Shown piece after piece: positions 6,142 through 15,176 of a stretch of DNA of 41,067 nucleotides. The notes beneath the pieces were generated by a model, which was not told the DNA's origin, did not search any database, and saw only the letters and a program-made list of their open reading frames with translations. Where the stretch lies: the IMG/VR virus record IMGVR_UViG_3300037189_007198, positions 1 to 41,067 of that record; one strand, 5' to 3'. Made by a program: the position numbers and the translations under genes. The number at the start of each line of letters is the position of its first letter. The stretch's first letter is position 1. This DNA is from a virus.

Positions 6142-9100
6142 TCAGTCCTCGGTCTGTGCGTCAATCAATTTTGCGAGGTCGGTTACTACGTGGGAATATG
6201 AGGACATGACCGCTGCCGAATCGGAGAACAGGGACATGGCAGAGATGAGGAGGTCGGCATCCCGCATCATCTTCACAGGGTCTCCATCGTATACAGATTC
6301 ATCTGTCAGCAGTGCCTTGGACACCCGCCCAAACGCCCCACCTGCGCGGGGTAATAAGCTGAATAAGGAGCCACCCTCGGTCAAGAACTGGAACCCAGGA
6401 GCACCGGAGAGCGGGGACATAAGGGATTCTGCTGCCATCATTAGCATCATCTCCTGAAGGTCTAGCTCAGGCCTGTCATCTGCCGGAGTGCGAGCAAGCA
6501 GCCACCCCCTCTTAATCAACTGCACGAACATGCCATTGACGAAGAACAGGTAGTTGGAGACTCGGGCAAGCTCACCCCAGTTGTCCCAGCTTGGGTCCTG
6601 CTTCACCTTGTCCGCTGCCACCAGTAGGAGCGAGAGCTTCTGCCGTGATTCAGAGATGAAGGGGGAGATGAAGCTGAACTTTTTATTCAGTTCGATCATG
6701 GAACGTTGGGACTGCCTCACAGGTTGTGCCACTTCCTCTGTCAACCTATCTGCCTCCACCAGTGCATACTCCTTAGCCTCTGCCCCACTTAGCCCAAGTG
6801 ACTCAGCCACCTCCAACTGGTGATGGTAGATCATGGTGTGGGTTGCTGCCGTCACATAGGCATCGGAGTTGGTGAGAGCCTGTGCAAAATACTGCTGAGA
6901 GTACTTGAGGTTGCTAGGCACACTGGTGCCGAGGTTCGCCTTCATCGCCTGTTGGACGAGTGGCGACTTCTGCGCGATCCGGCGTTGGATGAATGGGTTT
7001 TCCATTGTAGCTTTCCAGTCCAACTGCCCTCTGAGGAGTTTGGTTGACATGCGGATGTAGTCACGCATCGGCATACGCATGGACGCAGCAGCCAGTTGAG
7101 TGGTCTGCACCATGAGAGTGGATGCCCGACCGAGGATCGCCGCTTGTGCTGCACGGGAGCCCATACGCTCAAACCACTTGGCGAACTCAAGCTGAACAGC
7201 AGAGTCCCGGACCCCACCTGCAACTGCGTGGTCAACCCATGCGAGCAGGAGCTTCTGCGCTATCTCTCCACCGGACGCCTGCACGTAGTCCAGCATGTCA
7301 CGATTGAGGAATAGCTGCTGCACTGTGCGGGCATATTCATACTTAGCGGCCCAGTGGTTCATCTGCTTGGTGTGCCCGATGTACACCTGCAACGCACTGG
7401 CTTTGCGGGGTTTGTTGATAGACTTGTTGCGTGTGTTCAGGAAGGTGGGGGTGATCCCCAACGTGCCATTCACTACTGAACCGCTGATTGGGTCCTCCAT
7501 CTGCCCTGGCTTCACTTGATCGGGCACGTTGGTGAGTGGGGAGTAAACTTGATACTTGGGCAGCATCACCCCAAGACGGTCACGCACTAATGGGTCGAGG
7601 AACACCCCCTCAGCCTGATAGCGTTGGGTCAACCAATCCATCACCTGCCACGCCTCGGGGGTGAGTTGCGCCATCACCGAGTTTGCCCAGTCCTCATCAT
7701 ACCCCCATGTCGAGGTGCGCTCCCCTTGGTCGTTGAACTTTCCACTCATGTTGCGCTTACCATCAGGTTGCCTCCACATCATCAGGTCATGCACTGCCTC
7801 CATCTGCGAACTGACTTCAACCACATCCGCCTTACCTGGAACTTTGATGGTGTGGCGAACAGGTGGTTGCCCCATCGCCTTCACCTTCCTCCACCGCCAC
7901 CCCTTCCTCGTATTCACGTCCATCGCCGCCACTAGGAGTTGCCCTTTAACCGCATCTCCTCCACCCAAGCGGGTGAAGAATGCAGTCAAGTCATCCTCCA
8001 TTGCGCTGTTGAACTCTTGGTAGGCGTTATCAGACTCTCGCTCCATGCGCAGCAGTTCCTTGGCAACCTCTGAGTTATCCCCCACCAGTTTGTAGAGAAG
8101 CGTGTTGATACTCCCACCTTCGAGGAGTGCCACATCCCACCACTTCGCCCATGTCCCCTTGGTGCGCTGCTGGGCAATGGCTGCTTGGATGCCCTGCACT
8201 GAGTCGATGCCGAGCTTCTCGGAAATTTCAAATTTCAGTTTTTCCTTTAGCTGGTCCAAGATTGCCTGCTTTAACTCCCTCCTCTTTTGCCTTTCTTTCC
8301 GTCCTTCCGAGAATAGCTCTTCCAACGTATCAAGGAGTGCTTTGGACTGGGTGGCATCAGCTTTACCGAAGTCACCTGCAAGGTTGATAATCTCAATCTC
8401 ATCGCGCAACTGCTGCTCCCGTTCTGGGGTAGGCTTTAGATCGGGGTTGGTTATCTCGTCCTCACGATCTGAGATGGCGCGAAGAGTTTGCACCTCGTTC
8501 ATCTTGATTGCCTGTGCTGCCACGGCGAACAAGTTCGATGCCTCTGCCCCGATGTCGCTGGATGGCTTTTCCCCAGCCTTCATGTTGGGCTTGCCGCGCT
8601 TGATGAGTGCCTTCACCTCATCCTGAATCTCCTCCTTGAGATACCGCTCAACGGTCTCACCGATGCGTGCGATGTGCTTCTTAATCGCCTTCAACGCAGT
8701 GGTGGCTGAACGGGCATCCGCCACTTGGAGGAACCCGCCAATGTCGGTGCGCAGTTCCTTGGGCAGTCCCATGAGCGCAGCATTCACAATACGCTGGTAG
8801 CCGATGATGCGCTCCCGTTGTCCTGGGGCATCTGCTTTGTTCTGCTTCGCCCATTCCTCACCCTCCTTGCGTGCTTGGGTCATCACCTCGAACTTTGTCT
8901 CATCGGTTTGGCCGGGGGGCATCTCAGCCAGCAACTCCTCGTAGCGATCCTTGGTGAACTGCTTCTGCGCCTCAATGCGCTGTGTTGCTGTGAGGTCTGC
9001 TGCTGCCATCGCGTCCACCTCTGTGGACAGTTTGGCGAGTCTGCGCTGAATCTCCACCCCAAACGCCCAACGCTGTGCTGGGTCCTTGCCGAGTTGCTCC

Positions 9101-12100
9101 TCCAGTTCGTCCATCACCTGCTCGCTGAACTTGGCTGGTGCGAGTGCGTAGCTTACCTTCTGCCCTGCTGCCTCCTGCCGTCCTGCTGCTTCCAGCATCG
9201 CATCCATCGCCTGTTGTGCCTGCTGCCCTGTGAGCAGAGTGATCCTGCCCTTGGCTGGGTCAAGCACCCTGAACGCCATGCCGTCTGGTGTCTGCACCAC
9301 GTTCTTGCTGAGTGTGCGGTTCTGAGGCACCAGTCGCACCCCTGTTGGGGAGATGATGGCGAGACCGGATGGGGCGGGCGTGAACTTACCTTCAACAAGG
9401 TTCACCTCAGTTGCACCCAGCTCCTTCACAAAGAGTTCACGGGTGGTGGCAGGATCGCGTTCAAGCACCACCTCCACCAAGTCCTCACCGGATAGCTCAA
9501 CCTCTTGGTCGGGTGCTCGCACCACAAACCGCTGCCCCTCCTGCTCCAGTCTGCCCACATAGCCGTTGTAACGCACGATGGCACCGAGCTTGAGAGAAGA
9601 TGCTGCCTGCTTCTCCATCGGTGTCTGCTGTTTCTCCGCCATCGCCCTCGCCTCAGTCGCAGCCACGTTCAACTCCCGCACTTGGGGATCAACACCAAGC
9701 AGTTCATCCACAAAGCCTTGATACTCTGCCCCCAGCTTGCCCTCACCCTTCGCCTTGTTCAACGCCTTCGCACGGGAGAACACCTGCCGGAAGAATGACC
9801 TGAACGCTTGCACCATGCCCATGAGCTTGCGGTTCGCCTTGGGGGTGGATTGGCGTTGGATGGCTTGGAGCATCCCCCGAGTCACCAGACCTGCTGGTAG
9901 CTGTGTGCCATCCTTCCTGCGCCCCAGAACGTCCGCAACGACGATGGCGGAGATTGCCTCGGTGATGCCCTGCTCGGTGTCCTCCACCATAAACTTCTCA
10001 CCCGTTGCCGACTCCACCTGTGCGATGAACTTCTGCGCCTGCGCTGCCGTGTATTTGCCCTGCGCCAGTGCTGCCTTCCACCGTCCCTCCACCACCTCTT
10101 CCACCACTGTGTTCACGTCCGCACCCTCGTAGAGCTTGATGGCACTCTGCGCCACATCGTTCTGCGTGTCGGTGGTGTTGCGCCCGAGCACTGTCCACAT
10201 CTCCTTCTGCGCCTCCTCGGGGGTGAGACCAAACGCCTCACCTGCGATAGCTGCACGCTCCCGTGCCTGCTCCTCGGTGATGACCTGCTCCTCCACGTCC
10301 TGCTTCATGGTGCGCTGCTCGGGTGCAACTTCCACTGACTCAGTAACCCCTTCACGCTTCTGCGAGGTGAAGAAGTTCGCCATGTCCGCAACAGTGGCAA
10401 TCTCCTCACTCAGCTTGTCCCCCATCGCCTGCTCCATGTACCACCGTGCCTCGCCCCATGACTCAGCCTTGATGACACGCCCATCTGGGAAGGTGAGCGT
10501 GTGGTTGTCCCCCTCCTGCGTGTACCGTGGTGCCATGCTGCGGGTTAAGAGCGTGTCGAACTGCTGTGTTGCCTGCGCTGCGGGGGTGTTCTTGATCGCC
10601 TCTGCTGCGATAGCTGGGTCACGGCGCAGGTAGGCATCCCGCAACGCTGCCTGCGCACCTTCCATGTCCCCCTTGTTGGCGAGGTCGATCACGCTCACAC
10701 GGTCCTGCTCAGGCAACCCGAACTGCTGCAACAGGTTGTCCTGCTTCATCAAGTCCGCTGCGTTGGAGACGTCGTTGTATGCTGCTGCACCCACACCAAT
10801 GAGGACGAGTGGCAGAGTGCCCAGTGCAACGTCCAACCTCCCACCCAAAAAGTCTGCCCATTCCTTGTTCCAGTCGAGTTCAGGGATGTCCTCGTTGAAG
10901 CGGGAGACGAGTTCCTGCACCACAGGTGTGGACAAGTCCTGCAACCCCTCCTGCACGTTCTCGAACACGAACGCTTCTGCTGCACGCACGCCCATGCGAC
11001 CAAGTACAGTGGACATCACACCTTTGCTTATGAGGTTGCGCACCGATGGCAGCTTGTCGGTGAGAAAGTCCACCTCCAACTTGTCGAGACCTGCCATGAC
11101 CACACCGGAGACACCCGCAACAATCTGTGCGTCCTCCACCTTCATGGACGGATACTGGAGACGTAGCTTGTCATACTCCATCCCTGAGTAGGCTTTCGCT
11201 GCCACGGCAATGCCACCTGCCCCGAGTGCGGATGCAGGCAGGATGGCGAGGCTGGACCCGATGGCAGAGGAGAACACGTTCTTCACAGGATCAACCGTGA
11301 CTGCTGCGTTCTCAATCTCCCGTGTGATCTGCGTGGTGCGGGTGACTCGGTTCATCTCCGAGTTGATAAGCCTGCGCTCCTGCTCGGTGGGTTCTCTGAA
11401 CCTGCGCCCCTCACCCTGGGTGGTGGGCACCACTGCCATCGTCTGCCCCTGCAACCCAACCATCTGCTGCCCCGTCTTGCGTGCCAACTCCTTGAGCATG
11501 GTCTGCTTCACCAACTCCCGTGCCTCCTCGGGTGTGGTCACTGGTGACTCGGGAAGCAGCATCTTCCCATCCTTGCCACCGAGGTAGGTGCTTCGCACCA
11601 TCCCCAACGTCTCCTCCAACTCCTGCCGCCCAACGCCACCATACGCACTGCCGAGCAGACGAGAGAATGACTCACCCGTTTGCTGCCAGAATGTCCAGTC
11701 CTTGTTGGTCGAGTCACCTGTTGCCTGCGCACCTGCCATGATGGAGGCGAGGACGAGTGGGCGATCCTGTGCCGGGAGGTCAACGATGGCATCCACAATG
11801 CGCTCATCCGTGCCTGCCGTTGCACCCTCACCAGTCATCATCTGCTTCAATGCTGTGATCGCACCCGCCACCACTGGCTTGTATGGCTCAATTCGCGCCT
11901 TGACCTGATTGTAGGCTGCTGAGTATTGGCGGTGGGCATCCACCGTTGGTGCCTTGCCTGCCATGCTGCCCTTCCACTTCTGGTAGTCACCCACACTGTC
12001 ATTGGTGCCGAGTGCTGCCGAGGTGAGCGCAAGACGCATCGCCTCACCACTCACCTCATCTGCTTCAACCTGCTTGCGGACGTGCCCCTGAGCCATGCCG

Positions 12101-12516
12101 TAGAACCCTGCTGTGTCTGACACTGGCTTACCCCACACTTTTTGCGAATAGGCACTGAGGTATTCCTGATACTTTGCCATCACCTCATCCTTGCCCACGC
12201 CCAACTCGGTGGAGAGGAACATGGAGTTGGCAAACATCTGCCGCACATTGTCTGGGTCTGCGGAGTTCGCAGCGATCTGCTTCATGGACGGCTCCCACTC
12301 ATCCACCTTCTTCACATCGGTGAAGATGCTGCGGTAGCCTTCCTTCTCCACCCGTGCCTTTGCCTCACTTGCCGGGAACATGGGCAACCCCAACTCCTGC
12401 TGGTGAATAGCATAATCGTCCAACGCCTTGACCTCCATCGGGTCCATCTTGTCAGGCTGCATGGACATGTGCCTCTGGGCAAACCCAAGGGCTGTATCTT
12501 CATCAAGGAGAGGCAT
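6142..12516 (-). CDS. Giant internal virion (ejection) protein, T7 gp16-like position
   Basis: At 2124 aa this is the largest gene. It is the third of three consecutive genes after the tail nozzle, the place of the internal core/ejection proteins (gp14, gp15, gp16) in T7-like phages; those proteins leave the capsid with the DNA and build a channel across the envelope. Two hydrophobic stretches occur at about residues 420-450 (SSLAILPASALGAGGIAVAA) and 560-580 (ALGTLPLVLIGVGAAAY). The middle is long, charged and helical with Gln/Glu/Lys-rich coiled coils. The C-terminal 500 residues (RASTLMVQTTQLAAASMR; KKFSFISPFISESRQKL) have the look of the conserved end of large podovirus core proteins. I cannot see an N-terminal lytic transglycosylase motif. 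It overlaps the previous stop by one base (TAATG). Confidence 0.8.
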   Translation of the reverse strand: MPLLDEDTALGFAQRHMSMQPDKMDPMEVKALDDYAIHQQELGLPMFPASEAKARVEKEGYRSIFTDVKKVDEWEPSMKQIAANSADPDNVRQMFANSMFLSTELGVGKDEVMAKYQEYLSAYSQKVWGKPVSDTAGFYGMAQGHVRKQVEADEVSGEAMRLALTSAALGTNDSVGDYQKWKGSMAGKAPTVDAHRQYSAAYNQVKARIEPYKPVVAGAITALKQMMTGEGATAGTDERIVDAIVDLPAQDRPLVLASIMAGAQATGDSTNKDWTFWQQTGESFSRLLGSAYGGVGRQELEETLGMVRSTYLGGKDGKMLLPESPVTTPEEARELVKQTMLKELARKTGQQMVGLQGQTMAVVPTTQGEGRRFREPTEQERRLINSEMNRVTRTTQITREIENAAVTVDPVKNVFSSAIGSSLAILPASALGAGGIAVAAKAYSGMEYDKLRLQYPSMKVEDAQIVAGVSGVVMAGLDKLEVDFLTDKLPSVRNLISKGVMSTVLGRMGVRAAEAFVFENVQEGLQDLSTPVVQELVSRFNEDIPELDWNKEWADFLGGRLDVALGTLPLVLIGVGAAAYNDVSNAADLMKQDNLLQQFGLPEQDRVSVIDLANKGDMEGAQAALRDAYLRRDPAIAAEAIKNTPAAQATQQFDTLLTRSMAPRYTQEGDNHTLTFPDGRVIKAESWGEARWYMEQAMGDKLSEEIATVADMANFFTSQKREGVTESVEVAPEQRTMKQDVEEQVITEEQARERAAIAGEAFGLTPEEAQKEMWTVLGRNTTDTQNDVAQSAIKLYEGADVNTVVEEVVEGRWKAALAQGKYTAAQAQKFIAQVESATGEKFMVEDTEQGITEAISAIVVADVLGRRKDGTQLPAGLVTRGMLQAIQRQSTPKANRKLMGMVQAFRSFFRQVFSRAKALNKAKGEGKLGAEYQGFVDELLGVDPQVRELNVAATEARAMAEKQQTPMEKQAASSLKLGAIVRYNGYVGRLEQEGQRFVVRAPDQEVELSGEDLVEVVLERDPATTRELFVKELGATEVNLVEGKFTPAPSGLAIISPTGVRLVPQNRTLSKNVVQTPDGMAFRVLDPAKGRITLLTGQQAQQAMDAMLEAAGRQEAAGQKVSYALAPAKFSEQVMDELEEQLGKDPAQRWAFGVEIQRRLAKLSTEVDAMAAADLTATQRIEAQKQFTKDRYEELLAEMPPGQTDETKFEVMTQARKEGEEWAKQNKADAPGQRERIIGYQRIVNAALMGLPKELRTDIGGFLQVADARSATTALKAIKKHIARIGETVERYLKEEIQDEVKALIKRGKPNMKAGEKPSSDIGAEASNLFAVAAQAIKMNEVQTLRAISDREDEITNPDLKPTPEREQQLRDEIEIINLAGDFGKADATQSKALLDTLEELFSEGRKERQKRRELKQAILDQLKEKLKFEISEKLGIDSVQGIQAAIAQQRTKGTWAKWWDVALLEGGSINTLLYKLVGDNSEVAKELLRMERESDNAYQEFNSAMEDDLTAFFTRLGGGDAVKGQLLVAAMDVNTRKGWRWRKVKAMGQPPVRHTIKVPGKADVVEVSSQMEAVHDLMMWRQPDGKRNMSGKFNDQGERTSTWGYDEDWANSVMAQLTPEAWQVMDWLTQRYQAEGVFLDPLVRDRLGVMLPKYQVYSPLTNVPDQVKPGQMEDPISGSVVNGTLGITPTFLNTRNKSINKPRKASALQVYIGHTKQMNHWAAKYEYARTVQQLFLNRDMLDYVQASGGEIAQKLLLAWVDHAVAGGVRDSAVQLEFAKWFERMGSRAAQAAILGRASTLMVQTTQLAAASMRMPMRDYIRMSTKLLRGQLDWKATMENPFIQRRIAQKSPLVQQAMKANLGTSVPSNLKYSQQYFAQALTNSDAYVTAATHTMIYHHQLEVAESLGLSGAEAKEYALVEADRLTEEVAQPVRQSQRSMIELNKKFSFISPFISESRQKLSLLLVAADKVKQDPSWDNWGELARVSNYLFFVNGMFVQLIKRGWLLARTPADDRPELDLQEMMLMMAAESLMSPLSGAPGFQFLTEGGSLFSLLPRAGGAFGRVSKALLTDESVYDGDPVKMMRDADLLISAMSLFSDSAAVMSSYSHVVTDLAKLIDAQTED

Positions 12517-14363
12517 TATTGTGCGGGGGGTAGGAGTGGGTTGGGTGATTTCAACTCAGGGGAGATGCCATCAGGCATTTCAATCTTGGTCGTGTCTGTG
12601 TCACGCCCAAAAGTGGATGCCCGTTGTTGCATGTACTGGTTCACATTCGGCAGCGAATTGTAAAGGGGTTGTTGCTGCAACGGTGTGATCGCTTTTTCCT
12701 TCTTCTCCAGTGCTGGGAGGATGAGGTATTGAGCAGCACGTTGCCTCACAAACTCAAGCTGCTTTTCTGTATTCCCACCCTCAGAAGCAATGCGCTCCAC
12801 TCCTTCGATCAACTCCACCATCTTCTTTTGAGCAGCCTCCTGCTTCCGCATATCTGTCACCAAGTCTTTTGGCTCAATGCGATCCTTCTCTGCAACATCG
12901 GTGCCTGTCCGAACTTGGTCTGCTGGAGACAGCACGGTGCCTTCCTCTGCTGTGGTGAGACCGAACATCCCTGCTTCCCGTTTTGGCACATACGGGACCT
13001 CTGTTACACCAAGACCACCAGAACTGTACAATTCAGAAATGTACTTCTTAGCCTCACTGGTTTTTGCTGCATCGGGTCCACTGCGGATTTCCTGAATCCG
13101 CTTAACCAGTTGGTCCTTAAATGCCCCTTTGAATCTCACCCCAACCATGTCCTCAATGGAGTTGAGGTCGATGTCGTCTTGAAATTTATCTGGTGATGCC
13201 TTCCAAGCATTCAGTCTGTTCATCACACTCATCCACTCCTTGTTGCTGTTGGGTGCCCCTTCACTGACTGTGCGCTTGAGTGTCTGCCGGACTGCTGGAG
13301 TGAGGTCGCTGAACTCAGGTAAATCCAACTGGTTTGGGTTAATGATCGCACCTTGCGCCATTCCATCTGCTGCCCTCTTCGCTGCCAAGGCGGATTTGTT
13401 GTCACGCATCTGTGCTGCCTTAATCAGCATGTCCTGTCTCTTGTATTCAGGCAATGTCCCATACTTGCCCTCCGCACCCTTGCGCAACTCTTCCATCTCC
13501 GCTGTGGGGTTGACTGAGATTGCATTATCGAACTCTGCTTCTGTCTTTGCTGCTTTGTTCTTCAGCAGCATGTTGTCCAACTCCACCTGCAACTCAGGAT
13601 CAGCAGTGAGCACTTCTTGCCCCATGATGACATCTGGCACTTCATCGAAACGTCCCTCTGCTTGCAGGTTCTCCACCTGTGTTCGGACATTTCGCAAGAC
13701 TTTCATCTGCACGTTCTTCACACGGGGGATGAGCATCGACTCCCGAACCTCTGCTGGGAGATTCATAGTGTCACCAAACTCATTCACTGTGGCTACCAGA
13801 CCCCTCAAATCTCCATCCCTCTCCGCAATGTCCAACCGTGCATTCACAGATTCACCGTACCTGCGCTCGTTCTCAGCAAAGCCCCCATTACGTGCCCGTG
13901 CCACGGTGAGTGCCTTGGTGCGCTCTGCATACTGCTGCAAAGCATCAATCGCGGCCGGACTCATCCCTTCGGTGTCAAACTCCGCTCCTGCCATGTGCTC
14001 TGCTGCAATGGACTCCCACTTGTTCGGGTCATTCTCCTGTGTGAGCTTGCCTTGCAACTCCTGCTGCAATACAGCCAGCTTGGTCTCACCATCATAGAGC
14101 TTGCGCTTATCCGTGATATCCTGATTGCGCATCTGCAACTCCTGCAATGCGCTTGTGACCTGCTGCGCACCTTTCGCCACTGCCTTCACCCCACTGGACA
14201 CATCCTCCTCCACGTAGCGAGGTCCCTGCCTAACTGCCCGATCCAGATCAGACAAGGCTCTCTGTGAGTCGGAAAAATTCAGGCGGATGCCACCACCCGT
14301 CAATCTACGGCGAGGGGAGAAGTCTGCATTTATCTCAGGATTCCTGCGTGGGAGTCGGATCAT
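12516..14363 (-). CDS. Internal virion protein, T7 gp15-like position
   Basis: The 615-aa protein is predicted almost wholly helical, hydrophilic and rich in Ala, Glu, Lys and Gln, with a basic N-terminus (IRLPRRNPEINADFSPRRR). The segments SALQELQMRNQDITDKRKLY, LQQELQGKLTQEND and EWMSVMNRLNAWKASPDKF are typical of gp15-like ejection tube proteins, as is its place between a small and a giant core protein. It would assemble with the other two into the internal core and then the ejectosome. No membrane helix. The gene starts 20 bases after the previous stop without a Shine-Dalgarno. Assignment is by position, composition and size; gp15 of T7 is somewhat longer (about 747 aa). Confidence 0.75.
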   Translation of the reverse strand: MIRLPRRNPEINADFSPRRRLTGGGIRLNFSDSQRALSDLDRAVRQGPRYVEEDVSSGVKAVAKGAQQVTSALQELQMRNQDITDKRKLYDGETKLAVLQQELQGKLTQENDPNKWESIAAEHMAGAEFDTEGMSPAAIDALQQYAERTKALTVARARNGGFAENERRYGESVNARLDIAERDGDLRGLVATVNEFGDTMNLPAEVRESMLIPRVKNVQMKVLRNVRTQVENLQAEGRFDEVPDVIMGQEVLTADPELQVELDNMLLKNKAAKTEAEFDNAISVNPTAEMEELRKGAEGKYGTLPEYKRQDMLIKAAQMRDNKSALAAKRAADGMAQGAIINPNQLDLPEFSDLTPAVRQTLKRTVSEGAPNSNKEWMSVMNRLNAWKASPDKFQDDIDLNSIEDMVGVRFKGAFKDQLVKRIQEIRSGPDAAKTSEAKKYISELYSSGGLGVTEVPYVPKREAGMFGLTTAEEGTVLSPADQVRTGTDVAEKDRIEPKDLVTDMRKQEAAQKKMVELIEGVERIASEGGNTEKQLEFVRQRAAQYLILPALEKKEKAITPLQQQPLYNSLPNVNQYMQQRASTFGRDTDTTKIEMPDGISPELKSPNPLLPPAQ

Positions 14364-14384
14364 ATTGGGTAATTAGGCAGGAGG

Positions 14385-15176
14385 TTACTTAGTGGATGTG
14401 TAGGACATGCCCGCTGTGTAGGCTTGGGCACCTCCGCCGATGGCACCGATGCCCTGCCCGATGGCTGCGAGGTTCGCCTGCTTGCGTGCTGCCCTCCCCG
14501 CACTTCGTTCAATGTCAGCCTGTGACATCCGGTTGCGGGCACCGATCTGGGCAGCGATGCCGGAGACCTTCGCAGCGTTCTTGCTGATAGCGAACTGGGC
14601 ATTGGCTGCTCCCTCAATCCGTCCTGCGTTCGCCCTCTCCACTGCTGCCTCATAGCGAGACTTGGTGCTCTCCACGTTGGTGAGGTACTGTTGGTCAATC
14701 ACGTTCGCCTCCTCCAACATGGCAGATTCAGCCAGCACTGCTAGGGGCGTCCCAGTTGTGCCCACCACGCCTGCACCTGCGAAGATGCCCCCAGTCTCAG
14801 CCAACCGCTGCCGTGCCTCCTCCCGTGCCCTGCGCTGCTCCTCCCGGCTACGCGCCTCGTTCGCTAGGGTCTCTTGGTCGATGGCAGACGCATTGGCATT
14901 GGCTGCTGCTGCCTCAGCCATCATCGCTGCTCTCTCCGCATTCGCCTGCTGCATTGCAGTGTATTCCTGCATCTTGGCAATGGCGAGTTGCTGCCGTGCT
15001 TCCTGATTGGCAAGCTCTGCGTTCAGATCGGCAACCCGCTGCGCCTCCTTGCCCTGACGATAGGTGGCAACTGCGCCAACTGCCCCGGCAGCAACCGAGG
15101 CAACTGCGAAGAGGGCATAGATGAATGGGATCACTGCCAGGGGCAGGGGGATGAACAGATCAACCAAAGTATTCAT
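14385..15176 (-). CDS. Internal virion protein, T7 gp14-like
   Basis: The 263-aa product has a hydrophobic N-terminal segment (about 7-38, LPLAVIPFIYALFAVASVAA) and then long Ala/Glu/Arg-rich helices (AEAAAANANASAIDQETLAN; REEQRRAREEARQRLAETG). The following GGIFAGAGVVGTTGTPLAVL block, the MLEEANVIDQQYLTNV segment and the Gly-rich end are the recognisable pattern of gp14-like virion core proteins of podoviruses, which insert in the outer membrane on ejection. It overlaps the nozzle gene by 17 bases and is followed by the gp15- and gp16-like genes, the classical order. No Shine-Dalgarno is visible. Confidence 0.82.
   Translation of the reverse strand: MNTLVDLFIPLPLAVIPFIYALFAVASVAAGAVGAVATYRQGKEAQRVADLNAELANQEARQQLAIAKMQEYTAMQQANAERAAMMAEAAAANANASAIDQETLANEARSREEQRRAREEARQRLAETGGIFAGAGVVGTTGTPLAVLAESAMLEEANVIDQQYLTNVESTKSRYEAAVERANAGRIEGAANAQFAISKNAAKVSGIAAQIGARNRMSQADIERSAGRAARKQANLAAIGQGIGAIGGGAQAYTAGMSYTSTK

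Noticed and set aside
8725-9495. 256-aa plus-strand frame inside the giant virion gene
   Set aside because: It is antisense to a continuous 2124-aa frame, is rich in Cys, His and Leu, and has no gene context; it is a shadow of codon bias.
13240-14097. 285-aa plus-strand frame opposite the gp15-like gene
   Set aside because: It is a Ser/Ala/Arg-rich complement of the helical coding frame, with no recognisable motif.
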